A stretch of 64,000 bases of DNA from Megalonaias nervosa (GCA_016617855.1 JAECUM010001774.1:62001-126000); one strand, 5' to 3'; positions 38,419-51,594 are shown, numbered from the stretch's first letter. Notes: generated by a model not told the origin, from the sequence alone. Numbers and translations: made by a program.

Positions 38419-41400
38419 CAGTGTGACCCCACTATAGCACGCTCCATTATAACACAAATTTGGATATAACACAGTCGTGGCATGGCTCCCGAAATTGCAT
38501 GTACATGTATTTTTCTCATACACAACAAATTTTCTTATAAGTATGAAAAATAACATGTAAAAAGTTTATCATTTTGGGGAAGACATAATGTATGAATTCA
38601 AATATAAAATGATTGTTGAATGACTCCAAAAATGTTAAAATTTAGCTAGTTTCTTAAAGTTTGGTTCCAAAATAAACATCAGAAATACGAGTATCTGAAT
38701 CAGTGGCTGGGCCTTTTGCTAACTTTGATCTTTGTTTATTGCTGAAAGATGACCGCTTGTAAGTGTTAATCTTATTATTACTGATCATGAACAATGAAGC
38801 CATCAAGTCTACTTTGTGTTTGTCTTCAACGCATTCTGTATATGGTCGGTTCTCAAACAATGTCTGACATGTTTGTTCTTTAAACTACATACACAACCAA
38901 GCAACAAACAGTGCAGTGGTTGATAAAAGATTCTCACCTGAATTTATAAATCAGTTAATTTAAGTACCATTGCTAATCATGAAAGTCAATTACAGAGCTA
39001 AAACTTGTTCATATTATGGGGCAACGATTTATAAAGCAAAAACACGAAAGCCACAAACACTTGTGCGTGGCTTGGCAGTGTTGTTAGATACAATCAGTTG
39101 ACCAGTGAATAATGTCATCCATTCCCTACAAAAATGTCCCCTTTTGTTGATTGATAATTATTCTTGCTGTAGTCATTCAAATGAATAGGTGTAAAAGTGT
39201 TAATCAGTGGACATTTAGAATGGATAACAGGACACGGAAACGTTAAGCTTTTACTGTTAAGGAGAAGATTAAGTCTTGGACAGGATTAAGTCAGTGTTAA
39301 AGAATCACAATTAGTTACAGATTTAGGTGTGGATGTGTCAACAATCAGGATGGAAGAGGGAGGAAGCAAAACTAAGAGAGATGGTGATGGACATGCATGA
39401 AAGTGAGGGATTGATGAGAAAGAAAGCCAGACTAGCAGGAGGCATCTAACTTGATGCAGCCCAGTATCACTGGTTTGTGCAGACTAGGACTGAAGGAGTG
39501 CCTATATCAGGACTTATTGTAAAGGAACAAGCTGAAAAATTTCACATTGATGTCCATGGGTAAGATTCCAGCTTCAAAGCTAGCAATTGATGGCTAAGCC
39601 GTTTTTAGAAGTGACATGAGATTAGCCACATGACTGTTTCTAGAGAAATCCATTCTTAAAATTCTGAAGCCGCTATGAACTGTTTGGATGAATTGAGCGA
39701 AATAATAGAGGAAGGTGGATATTACCCAGAGCAGATTTGCAGTTGTCATGGAACTGGGTTGTGCTATAAAATGATTCCTGACACCGCCCTAGCAGTTACA
39801 AAAGACAAACATAAACATGAAGGGTTTAAGAAAATAAAGGAGAGATTGACCTTGCTCTTTTTTGTCCATAAAATGGGAAGACACAAACTTAAACCTCTAT
39901 GTATCGGAAAATTCAAGTCATCTAGGTGCTTTCATAATTTCAATATGAAGACCCTACCATTTTCATAAGATTGCAGCAAAAAAGACATGGATGACAGCTG
40001 CTTTGTTTGAAAAATGGTTTTAAAATGAATTCGTACCAGCAGTTTGGTCTCATCTGAGAAATCTGAAGATGGAGCCAAAAGCATTGTCATTATTGTACAG
40101 ATGCCCTGCACACCCACCCACAGACAGCCTGGTTAGTAAGGATGGGAAAATAAAAGCCAGCTTCCCTCCGAAACTTCAGGATTCAGCTGCTGGACCAGGG
40201 CCTTTAAAATGAACTATAGAAGAGAACTTGTGAATAGATTGTTTCCTATGAAAGCTCAGTCCATGCAGCACTACAGAGTCTGAATCTGAAAGAGGTAATG
40301 TACCTCAATAGCAAATCCTGGGATGCCATTATGCCCAGCTACATTGAGAAATGCTGGGAGGAAGGACTTGGGGCAGCATTTGCTATTACTTAGGATAACA
40401 GCAGCATTATCAGTGATGATGATGATAGTTTATTTGATGAAATTTGGAGAAGGATGTGTCCAAGGCTGAGAGGGCATTTGGGATGCTGATGTAGTCACAT
40501 AACAGTGTTAATGAATGAACAACTTTTGATAATGACTGCCCAGTTGCTGACCACATTTTGGATGCAGAAATTGTTCAGAATATTATGTTAAATAACACCA
40601 ATGGTGAAGCTGATGATGGTGATGCATCTAATTGTGACAGCAAGGATGCCATACCTGAGTATCATCCACCATCAGCAACAGAAGCAATCCAAAGCTTCAA
40701 GTGTGCTTTAAGATTGATGGAATTGCAAGATATTGACTATGTTCAAATTCTTCAGTTGAGGAATATGATTGACTTTGCCAAGAGCAAACATGACAGTAAC
40801 AGAAAGCAGCTGAAAATTAATCAGTTTTTCCAAAATCGATAAAAATGTTTTGCAGATGAGAAAACAGCAATATGAAATTTATACAGACACTGTTTATTTA
40901 CCTTGGGACATGCTGAAAATTAAATTTGCTTCATCAGTCTTTAAGTAATTTTACTATTTTTTCTGTTTAAATCAGAGACACAAAATGATCTGTGGCAAAA
41001 TTATTGAATATTTTAAATCTCTGTGTGCGCATATTTTTGATGGAATTAATTGTATTGTGGATTCAATGGATGTGGTGAGATTTGTGGGTGAGTACATGGT
41101 GTTGATACTCTATTCATGCTATACATTAGACATGTATGTATAAACAGTATACACATATATGTACCAATGCATTGTTCTCTGAATAAAGTAAAATATTATA
41201 TATGCCTTCTCTGTTTTCACTACAGGTGTATTTCTCATTTAATATGCATTGATTTAAAATGGTAACTGTACCAATGAAGCACATATTTTTGAGCCTGCTT
41301 TTATTACCCTCCCCATGCAGTTTTTTTTCTTCAGCTGACCTGGTTGCATATAACACAGTTCAATCTATAACATGGCCAGGCTCATTGGACCCCAACTACC

Positions 41401-41422
41401 ATGTTATATCAGGGTCACACTG
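38419..41422 (+). mobile_element. Tigger/pogo-like DNA transposon, complete ends, TA target duplication
   Basis: The left end is cagtgtgaccccactatagc and the right end is its inverted counterpart, ...gggtcacactg. Both are flanked by TA (38417-38418, 41423-41424). Further inside, each arm repeats 'tataacac' and 'atgttata' type motifs, as in Tigger inverted ends. The internal region holds a degraded CENP-B/pogo-type transposase (39250-40842). The length is 3004 bp. Confidence 0.88.
39250..40842 (+). pseudogene. Tigger/pogo-type DDE transposase, broken
   Basis: Fragments follow the order of a CENP-B-like/pogo transposase. A degraded N-terminal helix-turn-helix (VKEKIKSW near 39260, then GVDVSTIRM in another frame near 39330) precedes a central DDE block. 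That block includes KIKERLTLLFFVHKMGRHKL and CIGKFKSSRCFHNFNMKTLPF (39828-39965), then a WM...FEKWF-like stretch after a frameshift. An acidic C-terminal tail open frame (40558-40842) contains YHPPSATEAIQSFKCAL. Many stops interrupt it, so the copy is not autonomous. Confidence 0.8.
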
Positions 41423-41820
41423 TATGTATAATTGCATTGTAATAGTAAACACATGAACAAAAAACAGATGATGTACCCTACTGAACACAAAGTTTTTCAA
41501 ACACAACAAACACAAACACAACAAAAATTTATGTAATATTTTTAAAAGTCATTTTTCATATTTTTAAAAAGTAAAATTCTATTTACTTGAATGTGGCCAT
41601 CTTAGATCCTTCCATTTAAAAAAATCATTTCTGAATGTTCATAATATATGAGTAGAAAACTTCTTTTAAAATTATTAAATCAATATTTCTCTTTAACATG
41701 AGCTTAATGCATGAAAATTAACTGGCATATTTATGTCTGTGAACTGTTTTCAGTTTTTATCAGATTTGTTGTCAGATGTTTTTGTGAAAATTACTGTTAA
41801 TATTTAGCATAATAAAATTT

Positions 41821-41869
41821 ATTATTATTATTATAATTATTATTATTATTATTTTTTTTTTTTTTTTAA
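41821..41869. repeat. (TTA)n plus T-run low-complexity tract
   Basis: Attattatta repeats followed by about 17 T. Confidence 0.9.
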
Positions 41870-42959
41870 CAATTCAAAACCATCAGGAAATAAAGGAATT
41901 ATTTTAATTTTATATACATCTCTCCCTGGATAAATACAGTCCCAATTATAATGCAGGGTCAGGTGTGGATCCCATTTTTTGGTCTATAAAATACAAGAAA
42001 ATTGGGTCCCAACTTGTTCAACATGAAGAAACCTGAAACTTTGATACCATGAGTAGTAGTAGTTCAGAATATAGTTCTCAGTGCAATCAATTACATCTGA
42101 GGTTTATTTCATGACCTGACAGAAATGGTTGAGTGATGTTCCAATCACAAGGTTACTCAGGAATTTCCAAACATTCCTTGCTGATGAAAACTAACGAAGT
42201 ATCGATACAGTGAAAAAGTACTGCAGTACGTACCACTAAAAAAAGCACATGTACTGTAAGCTGGTAATACCACGCACCCCTAATGCAAATCCTTCCTGCA
42301 TAAGAACAAGCGTTCATGATACATGTCATGTCAGCTCATTTCAGTTGACCATTTGAATGCTGTTTTAAGCATTATCATGCCGGTAACAATAAGTGGTTTA
42401 TCCTCCTAATTCGCAAATGCGATCAGTGATAGCAAGAAAATCAAATTGATAGGAATTCATGCAATAAAATCTGTTTTATAGATGCAGTTCAATATGGAGA
42501 AGCAAGTTCTAAAGTTTGTAGCGTACTTGAAATTCAAGAATTGGCATGCAGAGTTTTGCTCTAGGATGAGCAAAAATGTCACTATAGCACTGAAATCACT
42601 GCATCGGTACTTTAATAATGGAGTAATTTTTTTTTAAAAATTGAGTTTCAGCATTGATGGTTGCTGCTTCTCTATTTAAATGTAAACAATAACACTCAAA
42701 TATTTCCACATTCACATGCAAAGAGCAGTGACATAATACACAATGTTTTTGGAGGTACACATGATGTGTCTAACTTCTTGGAATGTTGTTCTTTACGATC
42801 TTTCTAAGGTTAGTTATTTTGAAAACAAAGGTAATTTATATGAAAAAATGTACAGCTTAACTAAATAAAAAAATTTGTTGACAATTATTTCCAATGTGAA
42901 CATAAAACAAGTATTAAACCATTTAACATATATCCAATCCCCCTTCTTCTCATTGTCCG
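41870..42959. other. AT-rich intergenic sequence
   Basis: I see no gene, repeat array or element in this stretch. Confidence 0.5.
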
Positions 42960-43233
42960 CCTCAAATGCGGGAGCTTGCAGGTTCAATCCCAGGCTGAGT
43001 CATACCAAAGACTTATAAAAATGGTACTAACAGCTGCCTTGCTAGATGCTCAGCATTAAGAGGTTAGTGTTAGGACTGGTCGGCCTGGTGTCAGGATAAT
43101 GTGACTGGGTGGGACATCATGCTACATGTCACCAGCATGATGCCCCAGTGCTAGACATCACTATAAACTGCCACACTGCAGACATTGTAGTGATATGACT
43201 GAAAAATTGTTAAAGCTACGTTAAAAATCCAAA

Positions 43234-43267
<34 letters not shown>
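42960..43267 (+). mobile_element. tRNA-derived SINE, near full length
   Basis: Starts in a tRNA-like head with a clear box B (ggttcaatccc at about 42983) and continues with ccaaagacttataaaaatgg, ggactggtcggcctggtgtc and tgactgggtgggacatcatg. It ends with ctgaaaaattgttaaagcta and a (CA)n tail of about 15 units (43238-43267). The body is shared with 8729-8950. I recognise this body-plus-tail type from mollusc genomes, which is part of the case for the host group. Confidence 0.8.
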
Positions 43268-43269
<2 letters not shown>

Positions 43270-43869
43270 TCTCTTCACATTGCTCATGTCCAGCCAATAC
43301 AGCATCCCCTTCTTAAATTTTAAGAGGTCCCTTGATAACTTGCACCCTTGCTTAAACTGCTGTCTGTGTTTTAGGACCCCTTTGTGTGCAAGTTTTTAAG
43401 GTAGAGGTGTAATTTTACATTATTTTATCCTTGTCCATATTTCAACCTCGCTGTTGGTGAAGCTATTCTTACTCAAGTCTGTCGCTTGATGATCTATGGT
43501 TCATTTGTTATGTGTAATTTAAATATAAAAACTCCAAAAATGAGAGTGGATTTGTGTTGGACTTGTTGAGTGGCTATTTATCATAAGAAATTCATAAGAA
43601 AATCATATCAAACAAACTGGCTGGTTTAGCTTGTATGAGTGCTAGACACGACCTTCCTGTTAAAGCAATTCGGCATGCCATCAACAAACCAGGTGTTAAG
43701 TTAGATCTGTTCACTGTCTTAGCCAGTTAAGCCTTTTATACCCTAATATTGACCCTAACCTTGTCTTGAACTTTTCAGTACTATAGGTTCATCTTGACAT
43801 AATTCTTGATTACCGATAATGCATTGATAGCTTCTGTTTCTAAAAAACAAATGCCATTGGAAGAGTATT

Positions 43870-44140
43870 TGAAAGATTTGGACTGAATCTGACAGAACAT
43901 CCATTCATCAATGTCTTTTTAAGAGGATTTGACAGATTTGGACCAAATCTGACAGATGGCATCCATTCATCAAGGTCTTTTTAAGAGGATTTGACAGATT
44001 TGGACCAAATCTGAGAGAACATCCATTCATCAAGGTCTTTTTACGATTTATTGACAGATTTGGACTAAATGTGACAGACCATCCATTCATCAAGGTCTTT
44101 TTAAGAGTATTTGACAGATTTTGACCAAATCTGACAGAAC
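43870..44140. repeat. 60-bp minisatellite, about 4.5 copies
   Basis: The unit catccattcatcaaggtctt, then tttaagaggatttgacagat, then ttggaccaaatctgacagaa repeats head to tail. Confidence 0.92.
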
Positions 44141-44149
44141 ATTATGGTC

Positions 44150-45245
44150 TAAGTTTGTATAAATCATTTGCCATCAGATGTGATCATCATCGTCTAATTA
44201 TCTACTATTCACATTTGTGTTAATTTTGTGACTCTACCGTCATGTATGTGAGCCATTACTAAAAGCATCACCACCACTACTTCTCTGACTCACAACTCCT
44301 TAATGTTCTGCATCTAAGTTTAGTTCCCCTAACAGCAGCAGGAAACTTGACTTCTCATGTGAAAAACATATTCCCATTATTAGCACTTGCAGTTTTGACC
44401 TTTTGACCTGCAAATCAGTATGTAGCTGCTTATATCAAGTGTGGTCCACCTACAATGTTAAGTCTGAATATTAGGTTAAAGAAACTAGATTTATCAAGCT
44501 GACAATAAAATAATAATTTCACTTCTAATTACCCAGACTTTTGACCTTTAATCCCATTATAAATAGTATGCTGCCTTTACATTGATGTAGTCCACCTAAG
44601 AATTTGATCATAAAATTGATACATGAAGCTTGCCTTAACAGGGGGAAATCAACTATCTATAAATATAGAAATGCAAAATCACATTTTCAGCTTGTTATAT
44701 TCACCTTTGACCTTTATGTCAAGAAGCAGTTGTCTTTACTCAGATATAGTCTTTGGATAATTTTTTGTAAGAATTGGGTAAAAACCAACAGTGGATCCAT
44801 TATCGATTGGCATCTTTCTTTGCACAAGGGTTGACTACTCATGGGGTTTGAAAGAAACATTAAAAGCGTACTCAAGATGTCACGCAGGATCTCAGTTTGA
44901 GAGGTTGGGATGGTTAAATGGATCCCAACTTTTAAGTTGAACTGGATTTTTTTCTTAAAAAAAGACTAATTTCAACCAAAATATTGATGGGAATCATTTT
45001 AACCTCAAGATCTATAAATGGTCTTCATTGTAACATAGAGGTCAATGTCAGTCCAGTGAGTGACCTAATGCCCACTTGTGCCTTTTGTTTGTAGATCACC
45101 GAGTGAATGATTATGATACATTTAATATAATTACTGGTGTCTTTTGGTATTATTATCCAGTTCAACAAAAACTATTCTTTTTTAAACATCTCTTTTAACA
45201 ACCTGGTCATGTAATCAGCCCCAACTTAAGCTCTCAAAATTTGTT
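44150..45245. other. AT-rich intergenic sequence
   Basis: No gene recognised. The open frame near 44604-44834 lacks family resemblance. Confidence 0.45.
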
Positions 45246-45249
45246 GATT

Positions 45250-46430
45250 TGCAAGTTATATCAATAATACTCACCTAAATACCATAATTTAGGTCAATGA
45301 TCCTCACCTAAATATCCTCAGTTAGGTCAGTGATTCTCACATAATACCCTCAGTTAGGTCAGTGATCCTCACCTAAATACCCTCAGCTGCATCAATGATC
45401 CTCATCTAAATACCCTCAGTTAGGTCAATGATCCTCTCCTAAATACCCTCAGTTAGGTCAATGGCCCTCACCTAAATACCCTCAGGTCAATGACCCTCAG
45501 CTAAATACCCTGTTAGGTCAATGATCATGACCTAAAGACCATCAGTTAGGTCATTGATCCTCTAAATACCTTCAGTTTGGTCAATGATTCTCACCTAAAT
45601 ACCTTGAGTTAGGTCAATGATTCTCACATAATACTCTCAATTAGGTCAATGATCCTCACCTAATACTCAGTTAGTTCAATGATCCTCACCTAAATAACCT
45701 CAGTTAGATCAATGAAGCTCACCTAAATACTCTCAGTTTGGTCAATGATCTGCATCTAAATACCCTGTTAGGTCAATGAGGCTCACATAAATACCCTCAG
45801 CTAAGTCAATGATTCTCACCTAAACACTCTCAGGTCAATGATCCTCACCTAAATACCCTCCATTAGGTCAATCCTCACCTAAATACCCTCAGTTAGGTAA
45901 AGGATCCTCATCTAAATACCTTCAGTTAGGTCAATGATTTTCACATAATACTCTCAGGTCGATGATCCTCACCCAAATACCCTCAGTTAGGTCAATGAGC
46001 CTAACCTAAATACCATCAGGTCAATGATCCCCAGCTAAATACCCTGTTAGGTCAATGATCATCACCTAAAAAAGACCTTGAGTTAGGGCAATGATCCTCA
46101 GCTAAATACCCTCAGTTAGGTCAATGATCCTCATCTAAATACCCTCAGTTAGGTCAATGATTCTCACCTAAATACCATCTCTTAGGTCAAGTATTCTCAC
46201 ATAATACTCTTAGGTCAATGATCATCGTCTAAATACCCTCAGTTGGGTCAATGATCCGCATTTAAATGCCCTCATTTAGGTCAATGATTCTCACATAATA
46301 CTCACAGTTAGGCCTATGATCCTTACCTAAATACCCTAGGTTAGGTCAATGATCCTCATCTAAATACCCTCAGTGTGGTAAATGATTCTCACCTAAATAC
46401 CCTTAATTAGGTCAGTGATCCTGTTCTAAA
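45250..46430. repeat. About 33-bp minisatellite, about 36 copies
   Basis: The unit is taaataccctcagttaggtc followed by aatgatcctcacc. Copies show point changes and small deletions (for example loss of agtt). The array is about 1.18 kb. Confidence 0.95.
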
Positions 46431-46439
46431 TGCTTCAAC

Positions 46440-48400
46440 TGCTATGTACAAGACGATAGCAGGTATTACAGTCCCTTTAATGATTATAAGTCTATATCTG
46501 GTGTTTTTGCAAGAGAAGCAGAAAATGTTTCATTTTTCATTAGGCCATTTTTAGACCTTTCTTGTGGGACAATTGTTGTCATGTTTGCACAAAGTTTGAT
46601 ATCAATTAATTCGAATGACGGAGACTTATGAAGTAGGTAATAAAGCCTATAATATACTTTCAAACTTCCTGTAACACCAGAAATAAGAAATAAAACTCTA
46701 TAGAATTCAGATCAACAGGTCAGGCATAATAAGGTGAGTTCCTCAATCATCTGTTCGTATGCCCGTACTATTTATTATCTTCATAAATGACATACAGTAA
46801 AGGTTGTTTATAACGATTCATATTTTGGAGGGTGGGCGGACTAGAATTTTTAGAATGTTATAACTGAGAAACCTTATATCCAAAATACATCGTTTACTTT
46901 TTAAAATGTTTATGTTGGGCAGATATGTAAAAAAAAACAATTTATACTGATTACTGTCAGAACTCATATACAACAAATTAAGTTTTCAAATAAGATGCTT
47001 CTGTATCAATTTATGTTATCATTAGAAATAAAAACGATCATATAGTTTTACCATCAGCTAAATGTGTCAAAATGTACATTTACTAGCCAGTGAATAAAAA
47101 AAAATCTTTGTTAAATAACTTAATGACCATTAAATTAGTCCTTTATATTTTGGGGATGGAAATAAAGTTCTGTAATGACATGCGAATGCTGATAAAGAAT
47201 ATCATCTGTGTCACATTGACTTTGTTGGTACAGTATGATATCCAACATGCTAACTATAACTTTGCTGGCTGCAGGTGCAATAGCTGGTACTGAATTATCG
47301 TTAACCTTGTCACAATCTGTCGAGACCTCACATCATACACAATAAATTGTATTGATTGCAGACATTTTTTCACACTCAGTTTTCATTAAAACCATGTTTC
47401 TATTCCATGTTTTTCACGTTCAATTTTCATTAAAACACTGCTTCTGTTCCTCACATTATTTGTAGGTTTTCATCAAAGGAGACATTTTTCTTATTCTGAC
47501 AGGATATTTTTGGCCATTTTCACAACAATCATAATTCAATACATACATGAAAGATTTTCTTCAAACTGTACTCATCTAGTCAACATACAGGTATAAAATA
47601 GCAAAGGGATATTTCTAAATTATTTAGTCAAAAAGTACAAAACAAAAACATTTCTTTTCATATTTTAGTTGCAACGAACCAGCAACCTGTGATTCTAAAG
47701 TGCTAATTATAAATGAGGTGTGATTATGACACCTTTGTTGCCTGTTTGTCGTTCTTGTCACCAATCAGATTTTAAAATCTGCTTTACAGGAAGAGCTGAA
47801 CAGGTATTTAGGTTCCTTTAATCTTGATTGCAACAAGTGAAATTCCCATTTCCATCAGTGAATTTCAGGTGATATTTCGGTTGCTTAGATTTTGGTGTTT
47901 TGGCATTGGGAGATAATCTTGTCCAATTACGTTTGATAATACATAGTACAGACTCCAATTCATCTTAACAACTTTAAGCACTGAAAAAGAATATAGCTTG
48001 CTGGGAGAATCAAATAATGTTTATTGTTTTATGCTGACTGAGCTCTTTTGTAAACAACCATAATCAATTAACATCTTTAATGTTTTCAGAATTACTTCTG
48101 CTCACACATGGTACAATCCATCTCTGCAAAGTCCAAGCATTGTAGCCAGACAACACTACCCACTGGATCAAAGGGTGAAATTAGCCACTACATTGTCTTG
48201 CCCTGCTTTAAGCCAGGTCACAGTCACATGAGAACGGGAAGTATTACTGTAATTATACTACACTGGAACCAAAATGTGAACAAATGAAAATAAAATAAAA
48301 TTTTTCTATAATAGTTTTGTGTACTCAGGAGATTTCAATGGTTGATGGGAGGGACATGAGACACCCCTTGATCTCCAGAGATAAACCCAACTGTGCAGGA
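46440..48400. other. AT-rich intergenic sequence
   Basis: No gene recognised. Short duplicated phrases occur around 47370-47460 (ttttcattaaaac twice). Confidence 0.45.
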
Positions 48401-48411
48401 GGTTCACATGT

Positions 48412-50080
48412 GTGCAAAATAATGTCATAACACAGCTCTTGCCACGTGGGAAGTACGAGGCAAGGTGCTACCAGCATGGCATTTTAACAAGAATCCTTTG
48501 GCCACTTCTAGTATACCAAGTGCCATTGACGGCCTTAGAAGCAATCAAGAGAACGTTCAATACATATCTGAGACAATGGATAGGAGAGACAATGGATGGG
48601 AGTGCCAATGAGCTTCAGTAGTACCTGCTTACGCAGTACAGGCAACAAGCTTCACTTACCTATATCATCAGTGACAAGTGAGTTCACGATAACTAAGGTC
48701 AGGCAGGTGATGATGCTGAAAGACAGCATAGATGAGAAGGTAAGAGAAGCAGCAGTGGAGGTACAGACAGTTAGAAAATGGATGGCACCAAAGTTAGTCG
48801 AAGAGGCAGAATCCAGAATGAGACAGGGAAGTCTGAAAAGGGCTACATGGCAAACAGCATGCACCAAAGAGAAATGTTGCATGGTCCAGAAAGGAGAATG
48901 CCTCACTGAAAAAAAAGGACAGGCAAGTTAAACTGTCTGTATGAAAAAGCGGGGGGAGGAGGTAAAGCTGAGAAGTTGTGATGTCCAGAAACCTGTTTTG
49001 GAGTGACATTTGGAGAACTGATGCCCAGAAAATAAGCTTCCTCTTATGCTTAGTATATGATATTTTTCCCTTCACCAACAAATCTCAAGACATCATGACT
49101 AACTGATGACACAAACTGTAAACTTTGTTACAGTCTTGCAAATTTAGAGCATGTGCTATCAATCTGCAATGAAGCTCTGACAGATGGATGTTATCGTTGG
49201 GATGTTGGCACCATGGCCAAGTTCTTGCTGAGATTGTTGCAGGCAGCAGAGCCCACAGGATTATGGGAGGGGGGAGGCAAATATGTAATGGTCAGCTATT
49301 AAGTTTTACCGATTTAGGTCAAAATATGTTCAGAGGGGCGCCCGTAGCTGCAGGTATGGATAAAGCCAGAAGAGAGAAACACCAAGCAACAAGCGATCCC
49401 AACTGCATCAGCTTTGTTAGAAGTGACAAAAACAAAGTCAAAAGACTGAAATGAGAAGCATTTTGACCACAGTGCAGCATTGGGAGATGCAGGCAGATGT
49501 AAAAGAACAGCTGAAGCTCAGAAGGGACATCTGGAACAGCAACTTCGGACCTGATATTGTACTGTGGTTAGGAGCTACCAAACATGATTTTGTTGTAACT
49601 GACAGTGCCATGGGAATCTAGAAAGTAGGAAGCTTATGATCTGAAATTGGTCACGTATCAACCACTCATCTATGAATGCCAGCAGGATGGATGGTAGGCC
49701 TGGAATCTACAGGTGGAAATAGGATGCCATGGCTTTATAACACTGACCTTTTTAACGTGCTTTGAGAGTCATCGGGATTACAGAACCTAGCCGCAGGAAT
49801 TTAGTTACCAAGGTTGGCAAACAAGCAGAGGAAGCCCCACATTGGATTTGGCAGAACAGAGAGGAGCAATGAAAGGGCTAATTTGTTCCGGGCTGAGTCT
49901 GATCAACTCAGTCAGCGCACCCCTGGAGAGTGTTGTGGGTCAGCGCCGAAATGATATAGGAAAGGAGAGCTTACCTGATCTTACAACAGTAGTAGATATA
50001 AACAAGGATTCTGGCTCAGAGACCCTATTTTTCTCCAAACAAATACAAAAACACATTTTTAAGGCCTCTATCACAACTTT
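48412..50080 (+). pseudogene. LINE-type reverse transcriptase C-terminal remnant
   Basis: Frames joined by frameshifts read like the C-terminal half of a widespread invertebrate non-LTR retroelement protein. The block LPRGKYEARCYQHGILTRIL is followed by WPLLVYQVPLTALEAIKR and RQWIG (48430-48590). Then come KLHLPISSVTSEFTITKVRQ and KVREAAVEVQTVRKW (48640-48785). A GCWHHGQVLAEIV piece lies near 49200, NCISFVRSDKNK near 49410, and a piece reading PDIVLWLGATK lies near 49550. The palm domain is absent, so only the 3' part was inserted or has survived. It ends next to the Polinton remnant. Confidence 0.7.
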
Positions 50081-50138
50081 TTAAACCCACCCTAACCACA
50101 CCAATTGGGTTAGTGAGACATACCTTACTTTATGGCTA

Positions 50139-50225
50139 GACAAAATTTTTGCTAGATTATTTTATTTTGTTAGACAAAATTTATTTTGTCAGATTATTTC
50201 TAAAGTTTAGACAAAATTTTACACC
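50139..50225. repeat. Short repeats tagacaaaatttt at the left edge of the Polinton remnant
   Basis: The motif tagacaaaattt occurs three times in 85 bp, with a related gtcagattattt/gctagattatttt pair. It could be part of a degraded terminal repeat of the Polinton, but no copy was found near 62.5 kb. Confidence 0.4.
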
Positions 50226-50256
50226 CTATCATCACCACTTTTTGGGGGATAATTTT

Positions 50257-50517
50257 TTAATACCTGCTAACTCTCATTGGGAGAATATCTCTTAACATAC
50301 TGTCAATAATACGAAACTCACATATGAAATCGTCCATATCGTATTTTACACAGCGCAGATAAGATCGTATCTGATCAAGTAATTTTTTATGTGATACTTG
50401 CTGTTTCGCAAGCATTTTTTTAAATCTCAAGTCGAGGCTCAATTTTTTTTTCACGCTGTTGCAAGAGAAACACCAGCGCCAGAAATTATCAACAAAAACG
50501 GGTTTAATGATGCTCAC
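50257..50517 (-). CDS. Unknown small protein of the Polinton
   Basis: An 86-residue frame rich in Lys, Arg and aromatic residues with no recognised domain. It is the most distal gene of the leftward block. Upstream reverse-strand sequence up to about 50700 is full of stops in all frames, so the frame may be the tail of a longer broken gene. The start codon is therefore uncertain. Confidence 0.4.
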   Translation of the reverse strand: MSIIKPVFVDNFWRWCFSCNSVKKKLSLDLRFKKMLAKQQVSHKKLLDQIRSYLRCVKYDMDDFICEFRIIDSMLRDILPMRVSRY

Positions 50518-50736
50518 TAGAAATTATACCAGAGCTGGTCATTAGCAGTGGTAAATATGATATTATCCAAATTATTCTGCTGTAATACTTGTAACATATT
50601 TTTACTCACCAAAGGTTTTTATGATAAAATTTATAATATTGCATTAGTGCGTCCACATCCTGGTTTGGAATTTCCTCTGAAACATGTCAGAAACCGATGA
50701 TCTGTTTTTTCATTATACAATATTTGTTTACAATTT

Positions 50737-51171
50737 TTATACAATGACAAAAGTTCTAGTACCAACAATTAAATCAAGAAACTCAGGGAACATATCATTG
50801 TCAGGATCAGCCAGAAAATCTCTATACTTGTTGTAGACATCCAAAGAAGTATCTTTATATCGTTCATCTGTTAATACCTCAATTTTCTTTAACCTACTGT
50901 AGGAATCAAACACGTTTCCTACTTCACGTTCATACAAATCTATTTCATTTACCAAATCACCATATTCTCTTTCTGTTTCATGGATAAACCAGAGTACCAA
51001 GCTTATTTGATCCAACATAAAATTTTTAAGAACAAGCTGTTGTCTGATAATTGCGTATGTGACTATGAAATTTGTTAGTATCACTTTTCGGAGTATGCCT
51101 TTATTAAATGGTAGAAGACCAATAGAAAGAGCTACTTTTAACGTTAGTTTTTCATATGATTACGTGAACAT
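50737..51171 (-). pseudogene. Unknown Polinton protein, one in-frame stop
   Basis: A frame of about 144 codons starting at ATG 51169-51171, with a TAA at codon 4. The next internal ATG-like start would remove the N-terminus. The protein is predicted helical and acidic (ETEREYGDLVNEIDLYERE), with an FVIV end. No domain is recognised. It belongs to the leftward gene set that ends in the fibre gene. Confidence 0.5.
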
Positions 51172-51180
51172 TTTCTCAAC

Positions 51181-51522
51181 TTAAGTGTAATAATTTCGTA
51201 TCGTCAATTGTCTAGAGCGTTGGAGCGATGGAAGTGGAACATCATCTTCTTCACTGATGTCGTAGTAAGAATTAATCTTTCCTTCCAACATTGTTGATTC
51301 GACTTCTTCAAAAAACTTTTTTTGCTCAACATCATTGAAATTATCAATTTCCTCGACAAGATTTTTAATTATCGCTAGAGATTTGTTAACAATAATCAGA
51401 TCAAATTTAGGGTTTTCTCGTATCATTGGTAAAATTGCGTTTAGATAAGCTTTGATTATTAACTCCGTATCTGCTGATATATTAACAGTTTTAAGTAGGG
51501 TTTGTTTGTCGTGGTAATGCAT
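51181..51522 (-). CDS. Unknown small helical Polinton protein
   Basis: A 113-residue intact frame. The N-terminal two thirds are predicted helical (ELIIKAYLNAILPMIRE), followed by an acidic linker (SEEDD). The tail is basic (LQRSRQLTIRN). It lies 9 bp from the next gene in the same direction. No function is assigned. Confidence 0.55.
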   Translation of the reverse strand: MHYHDKQTLLKTVNISADTELIIKAYLNAILPMIRENPKFDLIIVNKSLAIIKNLVEEIDNFNDVEQKKFFEEVESTMLEGKINSYYDISEEDDVPLPSLQRSRQLTIRNYYT

Positions 51523-51594
51523 ACCAAGATGCTTAAAAATTTCTGGTTTTGAAAAACTATCGTGTAACTTTTTGTTTCTTCTTAATTTTATTTA

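Noticed and set aside
50520..50700. P-loop-like phrase (SKPGCGRTN) on the reverse strand near the left end
   Set aside because: Frame is interrupted by stops on both sides and lacks a Walker B partner; too weak to call a second ATPase.
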